In this document: positions 14,018 to 21,336 of the stretch, piece after piece
Layout of the letters: each line of letters begins with the position of its first letter
Numbering within the stretch: position 1 is the stretch's first letter
Assembly: GCA_964490835.1 (NCBI GenBank)
Contig: CAZBEA010000007.1
Span: forward strand, 1-29,275
Reading direction: 5' to 3'
From: CAZBEA01 sp964490835
Lineage (GTDB): Bacteria > Patescibacteriota > Microgenomatia > Levybacterales > GWA1-39-11
DNA length: 29,275 nt
Made by a program: the position numbers and the translations under genes
Notes under the pieces: generated by a model
Told to the model about the DNA's origin: nothing
What the model saw: the letters and a program-made list of their open reading frames with translations, nothing else
The model's database searches: none

Positions 14018-15406
14018 ATGATAAAACTTTACAATACTCTTTCGCGCACGATTGAAGAATTTTTACCATTGAACCCACCCAAGGTGGGAATGTATGCGTG
14101 TGGGCCGACAGTTTACGATTTTACTCACATCGGACACGTTAGGAAGTATATTAATGATGACATTCTTCGAAGAGTTCTGGAATTCTCGGGGTTTGATGTG
14201 ACGCATGTCATGAATATCACAGACGTCGGTCATCTGTCATCCGATGCGGATGAAGGTGAAGACAAATTAGAGAAGGGCGCTAAAAAATTCGGGAAATCGG
14301 TGCTTGATGTCGCACGCTTTTTTGAAAAAGACTTTTGGGAGAACTTGGATATGGTGAATATTAAAAAACCTACCATAATTTGCCGAGCAACAGAACATAT
14401 CGAAGACCAGATTGCGCTCATCGAAACATTAAAAGAAAAGGGATTTACCTATCAAACACAGAGTGCAATCTATTTTGATATTTCAAAATTTGAAAATTAC
14501 GAAAAACTATCGGGACAAAAAATATCCGAAAAAGAAATTGGAGTACGAGATGATGTGGTAATTGATGATGAAAAAAAGAATCCACAAGATTTTGCACTGT
14601 GGTTTTTTACTATCGGCAGATTTTCAGGTCATGCACTCCGCTGGCCGTCTCCGTGGGGCGAAGGTTTCCCGGGTTGGCACGTTGAGTGCAGCGCGATGTC
14701 GATGAAATATCTGGGTCTATCATTTGATATCCACACAGGAGGTATTGATCACATTCCGGTCCATCACACGAATGAAATTGCTCAGTCGGAAGCGGCGACA
14801 GGGCAACAGTTTGTGAAATATTGGGTACACCATGCTTTTCTTAATATTGGTATGGAAAAAATGTCAAAATCAAAAGGTAATATGTATCATTTGTCCGATT
14901 TTGCGGAAAAAAAATATTCGCCGCTTGCTTTTAGGTATCTTACGTTTCAGACACACTATCGAACGGAAATGAATTTTACTTGGGAAGCACTCGATGGAGC
15001 ACAGCGAGCTCTCGACAAGCTCTATAGTTTGGCATCTCAGTTACCGGAATCAAATGACAGGTCCGCTGAAAAATATGAAGCAAAATTTTTTGAAGCTGTT
15101 GAGCTTGACCTTGATATGCCAAAGGCGATCTCAATCATGTGGGGGATGATGCGAAGCGAGGAAGATGCAGCAAGAAAAACCACAACTCTAAAACGGATGG
15201 ACGAAATTCTTGGTCTATCGATTTTCGATCAAGCTGAGGAATTGTCAAATATTCCACAGGAAGTCTTGGAGCTTGTTGATGAGAGAGAAATGTATAGGAG
15301 GAATAAAATGTTTGCAAAGTCGGATGAATTAAGGGCTCAAATCGAGCGGATGGGGTATGTTCTCAAGGATTCAAAAGACGGCGCGAAGATATTAAGAAAA
15401 GTATAG
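14018..15406 (+). CDS. cysS: Cysteinyl-tRNA synthetase
   Basis: This 462-residue class I synthetase has the signature THIGHVRKY (HIGH at 37-40) and KMSKSKGN (KMSKS at 281-285). The zinc ligands known from the E. coli enzyme are present as Cys28 (ACGPTVYD), Cys224 (HVECS), His249 and Glu253. The helical anticodon-binding region (about 330-462) ends DELRAQIERMGYVLKDSKDG, typical of the family. The length is normal. The start is set by the family N-terminus IKLYNTLSR; an in-frame TTG at 13997 lies before the -10 box. The stop TAG abuts the stop of the converging gene. Confidence 0.97.
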   Translation: MIKLYNTLSRTIEEFLPLNPPKVGMYACGPTVYDFTHIGHVRKYINDDILRRVLEFSGFDVTHVMNITDVGHLSSDADEGEDKLEKGAKKFGKSVLDVARFFEKDFWENLDMVNIKKPTIICRATEHIEDQIALIETLKEKGFTYQTQSAIYFDISKFENYEKLSGQKISEKEIGVRDDVVIDDEKKNPQDFALWFFTIGRFSGHALRWPSPWGEGFPGWHVECSAMSMKYLGLSFDIHTGGIDHIPVHHTNEIAQSEAATGQQFVKYWVHHAFLNIGMEKMSKSKGNMYHLSDFAEKKYSPLAFRYLTFQTHYRTEMNFTWEALDGAQRALDKLYSLASQLPESNDRSAEKYEAKFFEAVELDLDMPKAISIMWGMMRSEEDAARKTTTLKRMDEILGLSIFDQAEELSNIPQEVLELVDEREMYRRNKMFAKSDELRAQIERMGYVLKDSKDGAKILRKV

Positions 15407-16168
15407 CTATTGTTGTGGTTTTGTGGTTTGATTGTCTTTTACTCCGGCGTGTATCCTCATTTTAACAGAGGCCGGAACGTCAATAAAATGAAGTATCCGA
15501 GACGCGTTGATTGTATCTTTATTCTCGGGGTCAGGGAATCCCACTACAAGAACTCTTTCATGGAGCTTTATTTTTGAAAACCCGGACTTGGCAACTTCCT
15601 CACCCTTGGTATAGGCTGTAGTTTTTGTCGACCGTTCAATGTCGACTTTCATTTTTTTATTTTCTTCAGTAATAATCCCGATTTGAAAATTATCTTCGTC
15701 AACTGATCCAACAATTCCTGAAATAATTACCGGAAGGTTGGTGGAGCGTCTAATCTGCCGTGCAAGAAGGTGTTTGGTGTCTTTGTTATAAAGACCGATG
15801 AATACCAGGGTGTCACCGGATTTAATATCGGAAATTCCAAAACCTTGCTCGTTGTCTCCTTCAAATTTAGTTAAATCGTCGATATCGATAATTCGTTGCG
15901 CATTTTTTTTGTCTTTTATGGTTATTTGTGCTGTTGATGTGTCTGTAACTGTTCCGAGAAAAGCTCGCTTCTCAACAAGATTTAATTCTGCAACTTTACT
16001 TGCAACAATATCTTTTATCTTTTGGATCTGTTCGATACCCTCATCTGTAACGCTCTTTGGTGTCGGTGTTGGAGTAGTTGTAGCTTTTTTTGTCTGCGCA
16101 AAAGACACCGAAGGGAAAAATCCCGTCATACAAATAACAATAATAAGTATGCCAATAGTTTTTTTCAT
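15407..16168 (-). CDS. Exported protein with DUF5666-like beta repeats
   Basis: This 253-residue protein has a signal peptide (residues 1-24, ending SVSFAQ) and a Thr/Pro-rich linker (TTTPTPTPK). Two beta-rich modules follow. The first (about 65-135) reads FLGTVTDTSTAQITIKDK, then a D-x-x-T-K-F element and IKSGDTLVFIGLY. The second (about 145-225) reads ISGIVGSVDEDNFQIGI and RVLVVGFPD. This matches the general form of DUF5666-type OB-like repeats (GtV..v....i.i.......i.v......l..GD.v.v.G). The function is unknown; cell-surface or periplasmic. It is one base after the stop of the Ig-like gene and is co-transcribed with it. Confidence 0.65.
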   Translation of the reverse strand: MKKTIGILIIVICMTGFFPSVSFAQTKKATTTPTPTPKSVTDEGIEQIQKIKDIVASKVAELNLVEKRAFLGTVTDTSTAQITIKDKKNAQRIIDIDDLTKFEGDNEQGFGISDIKSGDTLVFIGLYNKDTKHLLARQIRRSTNLPVIISGIVGSVDEDNFQIGIITEENKKMKVDIERSTKTTAYTKGEEVAKSGFSKIKLHERVLVVGFPDPENKDTINASRILHFIDVPASVKMRIHAGVKDNQTTKPQQ

Positions 16169-16169
16169 A

Positions 16170-16613
16170 TTAAAAATCTTCAGTCGAGAAGGTAACCGTT
16201 CGAATATCTACAGTTTCTTCGCCGCTTGGTGAAATTGCTCTTGTCGTAATAGTATTAAGACCGGCCTCGATTGCAAGAGAGAGTGAAAAGTCGCCATTTT
16301 TAGAAGGTGTTCCGATTGTTTCTTCTTGATTGGAAGAAGCGATGACGGTGTTCTCGGGATTTGTTTTTCCCTTAATAATTATCGTTCTCTTCTCAGAAAT
16401 CGCCTCGTCAGATGGTTCGTCAACCTGAATAAAAAATCCTTCAGGTGGCTTGTTCTCCTCGTTGTCTATGGTTTTTGTTTGTGTTGTTTCGGTCGAAGTT
16501 TGAGACACCGGAGGTTTTCCGGTTGTCGATTGTTTGAAGAGTAAGAAAGCGATACTTGTCGTAAAGAGTCCTATCCCAACAGCTATTCCAATGATCGCAA
16601 AACGTTCCTTCAT
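16170..16613 (-). CDS. Membrane-anchored protein with Ig-like domain
   Basis: This 147-residue protein has an N-terminal membrane anchor (residues 5-27), a Ser/Thr/Gln/Pro linker to about 55, and one beta-sandwich module (60-147). The module carries the motif of bacterial Ig-like or glucodextranase-type domains: VDEPSDEAISEKRTIIIKG, then NGDFSLSLAIEAGLNTITTR and AISPSGEETVDIRTVTFS. It probably acts outside the membrane, perhaps in adhesion or as a stalk module. The ATG at 16613 is preferred over the in-frame TTG at 16622, as the latter sits only 5 nt after the -10 box. It is the first gene of the operon with the DUF5666-like protein. Confidence 0.65.
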   Translation of the reverse strand: MKERFAIIGIAVGIGLFTTSIAFLLFKQSTTGKPPVSQTSTETTQTKTIDNEENKPPEGFFIQVDEPSDEAISEKRTIIIKGKTNPENTVIASSNQEETIGTPSKNGDFSLSLAIEAGLNTITTRAISPSGEETVDIRTVTFSTEDF

Positions 16614-16627
16614 TTGAAGCAACCCAT

Positions 16628-16656
16628 ATGATAGTTTAAACGTGGGCTCTTGTCAA
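16628..16656 (-). promoter_or_regulatory. Promoter for the Ig-like/DUF5666-like operon
   Basis: Minus strand TTGACA (16656-16651), a 17-bp spacer, TATCAT (16633-16628), then 14 nt to the ATG, so a leader near 7 nt. Its -35 box shares bases with that of the opposite promoter. Confidence 0.7.
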
Positions 16657-16679
16657 GGAAGCGGAAACTATGGTAGGAT
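16650..16679 (+). promoter_or_regulatory. Promoter for the MBL-like/dnaB operon
   Basis: TTGTCA (16650-16655), an 18-bp spacer, TAGGAT (16674-16679), then 18 nt to the ATG. The 7-bp TTGTCAA serves as -35 on both strands. Confidence 0.5.
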
Positions 16680-16697
16680 AATGGACACGTTATTTCC

Positions 16698-17162
16698 ATG
16701 GAAATTCAAAAAGTCGGCAAAACAAATGTAAAAATAAAATCGAAAAATGTTTCATTCGTTACAAATACTTTTGCCTCAGGTGAGTCTATTCCACTTTTTT
16801 TTGTACCGTCTTCTGAGTCTTCGGACTCGTTTTTCATTGAAGGGCCGGGTGAATATGAGGTATCCGGTGTTCGCATAAAGGGAACTCGGGAAGGTGAGGG
16901 TGTTATGTATGAAATTACTGATGATCCGATTACGGTTTTTATTACCAACACCCAAGGCCTCAAGTCATTAAAAGGTGTCGATGAAGGAACAATTTTAGTT
17001 GTCGAAAACAACGGAGACATAACAAAAGACGAATTAACGGCTTTGGATGCATACCTCACTCTTGTATATGGTGAACCTATCATTGATTCATCTTTCCCCG
17101 AAATTGAGAAAGTGAATCTTCGTAAGTTGGAAGAAACCAAAGGAATAGTAATTCTTAAATAG
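16698..17162 (+). CDS. Degenerate metallo-beta-lactamase-like protein
   Basis: This 154-residue protein has the layout of the short CPR-type MBL-fold hydrolases: an opening IQKVGKTNVKIKSKNVSFVT (family: i.wlGhscf.ik....v..DP), then FFIEGPGEYEVSGVRIKGTR, the strongly conserved GPGEYEv.Gv.i.G segment, and VMYEITDDPITVFITNTQG where the family has y.ie.dg..i.hlGD. The metal-binding HxHxDH motif is absent and the protein is about 60 residues shorter than the active forms (about 210), so catalysis is unlikely. It begins an operon with dnaB, whose ATG is 4 nt after its stop. A binding or regulatory role is possible. Confidence 0.6.
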   Translation: MEIQKVGKTNVKIKSKNVSFVTNTFASGESIPLFFVPSSESSDSFFIEGPGEYEVSGVRIKGTREGEGVMYEITDDPITVFITNTQGLKSLKGVDEGTILVVENNGDITKDELTALDAYLTLVYGEPIIDSSFPEIEKVNLRKLEETKGIVILK

Positions 17163-17166
17163 TTTT

Positions 17167-18492
17167 ATGGCCAAAGACCGGATACCTCCACATAATTCGG
17201 AAGCCGAGACTGCCATTCTTGGTGCAATTTTGATTGATAAAGATGCGATTGCAGAGCTCACTCAAAAAGTAAAAACCGATTACTTTTATGACCCTATCCA
17301 TCAGGACATTTTTTCAGCGATGGTGGATCTATACGAAGCGCGAAAACCAATTGATGTTCTGAGTCTTTCAAATGAATTGAAGAAAAAAAATCTTCTCCAA
17401 AGGGTCGGAGGGGGAACCTTTCTTACGTCTCTTGCAACATCTGTACCTACCTCGGCGCACGTTGAGCATTACGCGGAAATCGTAAAAGACGCATATATCA
17501 GAAGAAGGCTTATCACAATAGGAAAAGATCTGACCGAAATGGCATTTGTTGAAGGGGAGGAAGCGTCGATTGTTCTTGATCAAGCAGAACAGCAAATCTT
17601 TCAAATTTCAGATGCCAATACCAAACAAGGATTTATCCATATTAAAGAAACGCTCGCCGAAAGTTTTGATAAATTGGACGAGATTCAAAAAAGAGGCGAT
17701 GCGTTACGAGGTTTGGAGACCGGATTTGTCGATCTTGATTTTATGCTTTCGGGGCTGCAACAGTCGAATCTTGTGATTATTGCTGCCCGTCCCGGACAAG
17801 GCAAGACCGCATTCATGGTCAATATCGCACAGCACATAGCAGTAAACACAAAAATTCCGGTCGGTATTTTTTCTTTGGAAATGAGCAAAGAAGAATTAGT
17901 CGATAGGCTGCTTGTGAGTCAAGCTAATATTGATGCTTGGAAATTAAAGACCGGAAAACTGCACGAGGAAGATTTTGAAAAATTATCTATGGCGATGGGA
18001 GAACTCGCCGACGCACCGATTTTTATTGACGATACCCCCGGAATTACAGTATCAGAAATCAGAACAAAAGCTCGTCGTCTTCAGGCCGAGCACGGTGTGA
18101 AACTGATAATAGTTGATTATTTGCAACTGGTGAATCCCGGTAAAAAAATAGAAAACCGTGTACAAGAAGTCTCATATATCTCACAAAATATGAAAAATTT
18201 AGCCCGTGAGTTGAGAATTCCGGTTATCGCCGCCTCTCAGTTATCACGTGCCGTTGAGCAAAGGAGTGGGGGCAAGCCCCAACTTGCCGATCTTCGTGAA
18301 TCCGGTGCTATTGAGCAGGACGCGGATGTTGTCATGTTTTTGTATGCAAAAGAAGAGGAGTTTACTCCGGAGCGGGTTGTAAATATTCTTGTAGCCAAAC
18401 ACAGAAACGGTCCGGTAGGAGAGAAAGAATTACTATTCAAAGGAGACAGGATACGTTTTTACAATCTCGAGCGTGCTTCTGCGGCAAATTAA
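17167..18492 (+). CDS. dnaB: Replicative DNA helicase DnaB
   Basis: This 441-residue hexameric helicase unwinds DNA at the fork. The N-terminal helical domain (1-105) opens RIPPHNSEAETAILGA. The RecA-like domain has Walker A ARPGQGKTA (207-215) and Walker B LIIVDYLQL (313-321). Downstream are ASQLSRAVEQR and the DLRESGAIEQDADVVMFLY segment, and near the C-terminus KHRNGPVGE with the arginine-finger region. Walker A reads PGQGKT in place of the common PSMGKT, still a valid P-loop. No intein is present. The N-domain that binds DnaG is complete. Its stop overlaps the stop of the converging kinase gene (TTAA). Confidence 0.97.
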   Translation: MAKDRIPPHNSEAETAILGAILIDKDAIAELTQKVKTDYFYDPIHQDIFSAMVDLYEARKPIDVLSLSNELKKKNLLQRVGGGTFLTSLATSVPTSAHVEHYAEIVKDAYIRRRLITIGKDLTEMAFVEGEEASIVLDQAEQQIFQISDANTKQGFIHIKETLAESFDKLDEIQKRGDALRGLETGFVDLDFMLSGLQQSNLVIIAARPGQGKTAFMVNIAQHIAVNTKIPVGIFSLEMSKEELVDRLLVSQANIDAWKLKTGKLHEEDFEKLSMAMGELADAPIFIDDTPGITVSEIRTKARRLQAEHGVKLIIVDYLQLVNPGKKIENRVQEVSYISQNMKNLARELRIPVIAASQLSRAVEQRSGGKPQLADLRESGAIEQDADVVMFLYAKEEEFTPERVVNILVAKHRNGPVGEKELLFKGDRIRFYNLERASAAN

Positions 18493-19058
18493 ACAACCCC
18501 CAGACTTCTGAGGGCATCATCGACCCTTTTCTCAAGCTCTTCAACAGATCCGACATTTTCAATTTTTACGTCTGCCATTTTCATACAGTCCCCAACTCGC
18601 TGAGTATGCGACCCTGCCGTGCCGTATAATTCTTTATCGTCAAGTGTCTTGAATTCTTCAAACGTCATCGGTTCGGAATTTGTTTTTCTTTTTATAAATC
18701 TCTCGTATCGAATCCGTTGATCGGCATCGATCGAGATGACTTTCATGTCGTACAGATCTTTAAAATATTGGATTTCTTTGGGATTTCGAATCGAGTCGAT
18801 AACAAAGTGGTTTGACAACGAGTTTTTGATATGTTCTGCAGTTCTTTCAGCCAGAACACTTTCGCCAAATGAGGTTCTTAACTCGTTTCCTATTTCAGTA
18901 AGCGATTGGCGTGTAATTTCAAGACCTCGACTTCTAATTTCCTCGCGGATTCTATCGGATGTAGATGATGATTCAAATCCCTTTTTCTTAAGGATTTCGA
19001 TGAGTGTGCCTTTTCCGGCAGCCATCGGGCCAACTGCAGCGAGGACAATTTTTTTCAT
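18489..19058 (-). CDS. UPF0200-like P-loop kinase (dephospho-CoA kinase relative)
   Basis: This 189-residue P-loop protein has Walker A GPMAAGKGT (10-18), a Ser/Asp-containing SSTSDRIREEIRSRGLEITR segment, and FVIDSIRNPKEIQYFK where dephospho-CoA kinase relatives have VvDgvR...Ev..f. Then come SIDADQRIRYERFIKR and a C-terminal helix. The order and motifs resemble the archaeal UPF0200 family, relatives of dephospho-CoA and nucleoside monophosphate kinases. The substrate is not known; CoA synthesis and dNMP phosphorylation are both possible. A TATAAT ends 6 nt before the ATG. It diverges from maf. Confidence 0.65.
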   Translation of the reverse strand: MKKIVLAAVGPMAAGKGTLIEILKKKGFESSSTSDRIREEIRSRGLEITRQSLTEIGNELRTSFGESVLAERTAEHIKNSLSNHFVIDSIRNPKEIQYFKDLYDMKVISIDADQRIRYERFIKRKTNSEPMTFEEFKTLDDKELYGTAGSHTQRVGDCMKMADVKIENVGSVEELEKRVDDALRSLGVV

Positions 19059-19064
19059 AGATCA

Positions 19065-19070
19065 ATTATA
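19065..19070 (-). promoter_or_regulatory. Consensus -10 box, leaderless type, UPF0200-like gene
   Basis: TATAAT on the minus strand ends exactly 6 nt before the ATG at 19058. No clear -35. Confidence 0.6.
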
Positions 19071-19110
19071 CGTAATAATTTTATAAGATACCCGGGACAA
19101 AAGAATTATA

Positions 19111-19116
19111 TATAAT
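19111..19116 (+). promoter_or_regulatory. Consensus -10 box, leaderless type, maf
   Basis: TATAAT ends 6 nt before the maf ATG at 19123. An out-of-frame ATG at 19118 runs into a TGA after one codon. No clear -35. Confidence 0.6.
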
Positions 19117-19122
19117 AATGAA

Positions 19123-19701
19123 ATGAAAAAACGAATTATTCTTGCATCGGCATCTTTAGGCCGCAAACAATTACTCGATGCTATCAATATTTCTTATGAA
19201 ATCATTCCAAGCGGCTATGAGGAAGATCATTCTCTGCGACTCGCACCAGAGGAATTGGTCCGATTTCTTGCGACCCTTAAAGCTCGAGATGTCGCATCCC
19301 ATGAGAAAAATGCATTAGTAATCGGAGCAGATACAATGGTGATAGATGGAAAAGATATATTAGGAAAGCCAGCAGACGAAGAAGATGCATACCGGATGTT
19401 AAAGCGATTACAAGGACGCACTCATAAAATTGTCACCGGATTTGCTATCTTCGATACTGACACAGATGACTATACCGTGGATTCGGATATTGCCTCGATT
19501 ACATTTAGAAAAATGACTGACTTGGAGATAAGAGATTATATTAAAACCGGTGAGCCAATGGGAAAAGCAGGGTCGTACGCCTCGCAAGGAGTTGCTCAGG
19601 TGTTCATTGAGAAAATATCGGGTCATTCATCGACAATTGTTGGTTTACCAGTACACAAACTCTTAAAAGCACTTCAAAAAATGGGTTATAGGAAAGACTA
19701 A
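19123..19701 (+). CDS. maf: Maf-family nucleoside triphosphate pyrophosphatase
   Basis: This 192-residue protein has the Maf signatures: ILASASLGRKQLL (residues 6-18; family SxSPRR), VIGADTMV (residues 66-73) with the metal-binding Asp, ILGKPADEEDAYRML, GRTHKIVTGFAIF, and GKAGSYASQGVAQVFIEKI (family GkaGaYaiqg.....i..i.G). Family members hydrolyse dTTP, UTP or modified nucleotides and link to cell-division control. The first motif has SLGRK where most Maf proteins have SPRR. It is followed by tRNA-Ala 3 nt after its stop, so the two are probably co-transcribed. Confidence 0.93.
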   Translation: MKKRIILASASLGRKQLLDAINISYEIIPSGYEEDHSLRLAPEELVRFLATLKARDVASHEKNALVIGADTMVIDGKDILGKPADEEDAYRMLKRLQGRTHKIVTGFAIFDTDTDDYTVDSDIASITFRKMTDLEIRDYIKTGEPMGKAGSYASQGVAQVFIEKISGHSSTIVGLPVHKLLKALQKMGYRKD

Positions 19702-19704
19702 AGG

Positions 19705-19775
19705 GGGCCTATGGTTCAGTGGTAGAACAGGGCATTCGCATTGCCCAGACGCCAGTTCGATTCTGGCTAGGTCCA
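19705..19775 (+). tRNA. tRNA-Ala (anticodon CGC)
   Basis: All arms fold: acceptor 19705-19711 with 19768-19774, D stem GTTC/GAAC, anticodon stem GGGCA/TGCCC with loop TTCGCAT (anticodon at 19737-19739), and T stem GCCAG/CTGGC with loop TTCGATT. The third acceptor pair is G-U, the G3:U70 identity element for alanine. The discriminator is A. The following bases are CAA, so CCA is not encoded. The variable loop is short (4 nt). It lies between maf (3 nt gap) and a minus-strand stop codon (5 nt gap). Confidence 0.95.
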
Positions 19776-19780
19776 CAACA

Positions 19781-20170
19781 CTAGACTCTAATTCCTCTTC
19801 GTCTGAGAGTTTTCGTTTTTTTCGCCGAATGCTCTTCACATCTGAATTCGGGGTATCTGTCTTCTGTTCGATCGTAGTTATCAGTTTTTACAAGTCTGTA
19901 TCCACGACAAAGCTTTCCACAATCCTGACACCTTACGTTATCCCTAATTTCCCACGCGGCGGAGAGAGTTTCTGAGGTAAATATAAAACGGTCCACCCAA
20001 TAAAAAATGAGTCCCCCGATGAAATTGGCAATTGTCGCAGCAATCCAATCTTCACGAGTACCAAAAATCGATGAAGAGCCCTTAAAGTATGCGACAATCG
20101 GCGCAAGAAGAGGAGTAGACAGTTGCCATCGTATTAGATAAAAAGCATAGCGTTTGATATTGATTTGCAT
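19781..20170 (-). CDS. Small membrane protein with C-terminal zinc-ribbon-like tail
   Basis: This protein of about 129 residues is not assigned to a named family. There are two hydrophobic segments, at about 8-30 (AFYLIRWQLSTPLLAPIVAYF) and about 43-64 (IAATIANFIGGLIFYWVDRF). A cytoplasmic-looking tail has CQDCGKLCRGYRLV and a later FRCEEH, so three or four Cys plus His could bind zinc. The end is basic (KKTKTLRRRG). The ATG at 20170 has a TAAAAT box ending 8 nt upstream. It diverges from the acyltransferase-like gene; only 44 bp separate the two starts. A link between a membrane module and a metal site is clear, the role is not. Confidence 0.6.
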   Translation of the reverse strand: MQINIKRYAFYLIRWQLSTPLLAPIVAYFKGSSSIFGTREDWIAATIANFIGGLIFYWVDRFIFTSETLSAAWEIRDNVRCQDCGKLCRGYRLVKTDNYDRTEDRYPEFRCEEHSAKKTKTLRRRGIRV

Positions 20171-20178
20171 CAAGAGAT

Positions 20179-20184
20179 ATTTTA
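20179..20184 (-). promoter_or_regulatory. -10 box for the small membrane protein
   Basis: TAAAAT on the minus strand ends 8 nt before the ATG at 20170. It overlaps the -35 of the opposite promoter. Confidence 0.45.
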
Positions 20185-20208
20185 CACCATTTACGAGGAT
20201 GATATAAT
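20181..20208 (+). promoter_or_regulatory. Leaderless-type promoter for the acyltransferase-like gene
   Basis: TTTACA (20181-20186), a 16-bp spacer, TATAAT (20203-20208), then 6 nt to the ATG at 20215. Confidence 0.65.
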
Positions 20209-20214
20209 TCCTCG

Positions 20215-21183
20215 ATGAGCAGTGAAAGAAAATTTTATGGCATGCACGCTGATCACGTAACGGAGCAATCGCAAAAGGGAGTGATAAAGAATCTCGAGAG
20301 ACTGAATGTGTTGACTCAATTCACGAAAGAATCATTTGCCAATTTGAGAATTGCGTCAGATAAAGTTCGAAGCGGAGAGTATTTGGTCTTTTTTGCCAAT
20401 CATACTCATCATGCAAATATCGGTGTTTTCGACTCGGCTATTTGGGGGCTTGAGCCAAGGCCTGCCAACACATACATAGCCGTCTCAAGAACTCTATCGG
20501 ATAATGGGCAAGATGCGGGTCTTGTTAGTTTTTCGCAAAATTATGAGGCAGTGCGATCACCTCAGGGAATTCATCAAGTTCCTTTTCTGGTCGAGCGCGA
20601 CATGGAAAAGATGAAGAAAAAAGTAAAAGAAGGTGAAATGGAAAGAGCCCACCTGCAAAAGTTATTTCACGAGACATACGAGAATAGGGAAGCACTATTT
20701 GCTACGTTGGAAGAAGATGCGATGTTTATGGTATTTCCCGAAACAACAACTGAAGGGGGTGTGTTTGATTTGAAAAATAATACGAGAATTGGAATGCTTC
20801 AAGTCAAAAGCCCAATTCTTGCGCAATTGTACGATCGTGCTCACAAGTCCGGGCGAAGAATTTCCTTTGTGCCGATATCAATTAACGGATTTAGTGACGT
20901 TCTCGAACCCCGGACGCAGGACGTAAAAAGAGGGGCAAAAGTGAGAATTGGAATGAAAGAATATTTGAAGGTTGACCCCGGGTGGTTCGGGGTCCCGCGC
21001 CCGATACGAGCATCGGTTGGTGAGCCATTAGATGATGATTTTTTTACCAAAAAAGGTCTTGTTGAAATAAACGGAGGAAGACTTCAGGTCATTGACAGGC
21101 AAGAATTCACCGATGCTTTGTGTTATGAGATCGCAAAAGGCCTGGATTCCGAATTGCAGGGTTACTATCAAGTAACTTCATAG
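20215..21183 (+). CDS. LPLAT/PlsC-like acyltransferase, divergent
   Basis: This 322-residue protein has the block order of lysophospholipid and glycerol-3-phosphate acyltransferases. Block I is FFANHTHHANIGVFD (residues 59-73), where the HxxxxD motif reads His63 to Asn68. Block III is MVFPETTTEGG (172-182; family FPEGtrS). Block IV is SFVPISINGF (217-226; family vPv.i.G). No membrane segment is evident. If active it would acylate a glycerol-phosphate or similar acceptor; the missing Asp in block I makes activity uncertain, and other acyl acceptors are possible. The stop lies 2 nt from the 3' end of the opposite-strand tRNA-Leu. Confidence 0.6.
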   Translation: MSSERKFYGMHADHVTEQSQKGVIKNLERLNVLTQFTKESFANLRIASDKVRSGEYLVFFANHTHHANIGVFDSAIWGLEPRPANTYIAVSRTLSDNGQDAGLVSFSQNYEAVRSPQGIHQVPFLVERDMEKMKKKVKEGEMERAHLQKLFHETYENREALFATLEEDAMFMVFPETTTEGGVFDLKNNTRIGMLQVKSPILAQLYDRAHKSGRRISFVPISINGFSDVLEPRTQDVKRGAKVRIGMKEYLKVDPGWFGVPRPIRASVGEPLDDDFFTKKGLVEINGGRLQVIDRQEFTDALCYEIAKGLDSELQGYYQVTS

Positions 21184-21185
21184 TG

Positions 21186-21268
21186 TGGGCGAGGAGGGAC
21201 TCGAACCCTCATGGAGTTGCCCCCATTAGTTTTTGAGACTAACCTGTATACCATTCCAGCACTCGCCC
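21186..21268 (-). tRNA. tRNA-Leu (anticodon CAA)
   Basis: Class II tRNA with a long variable arm. On the minus strand the acceptor GGGCGAG pairs with CTCGCCC, the anticodon stem TTAGT/ACTAA holds loop CTCAAAA (anticodon CAA, complement of 21233-21235), and the T stem GAGGG/CCCTC holds TTCGAGT. The discriminator is A and CCA is not encoded (ACAC follows). It reads UUG codons. Confidence 0.95.
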
Positions 21269-21272
21269 GAAT

Positions 21273-21301
21273 TTGAAATTTTAGCTTTATTATTATATAC
21301 T
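21273..21301 (+). promoter_or_regulatory. Promoter for the NIF3-efp operon
   Basis: TTGAAA (21273-21278), a 17-bp spacer, TATACT (21296-21301). The predicted leader is about 29 nt, with a small hairpin (CCGGG/CCTCGG, 21313-21326). Confidence 0.65.
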
Positions 21302-21320
21302 CAGAATGTGTTCCGGGCAA
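21292..21320 (-). promoter_or_regulatory. Promoter for tRNA-Leu
   Basis: Minus strand TTGCCC (21320-21315), a 17-bp spacer, TATAAT (21297-21292), then 23 nt to the tRNA 5' end. Its -10 overlaps the -10 of the opposite promoter by two bases. Confidence 0.6.
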
Positions 21321-21336
21321 CCTCGGACATTTTTTT

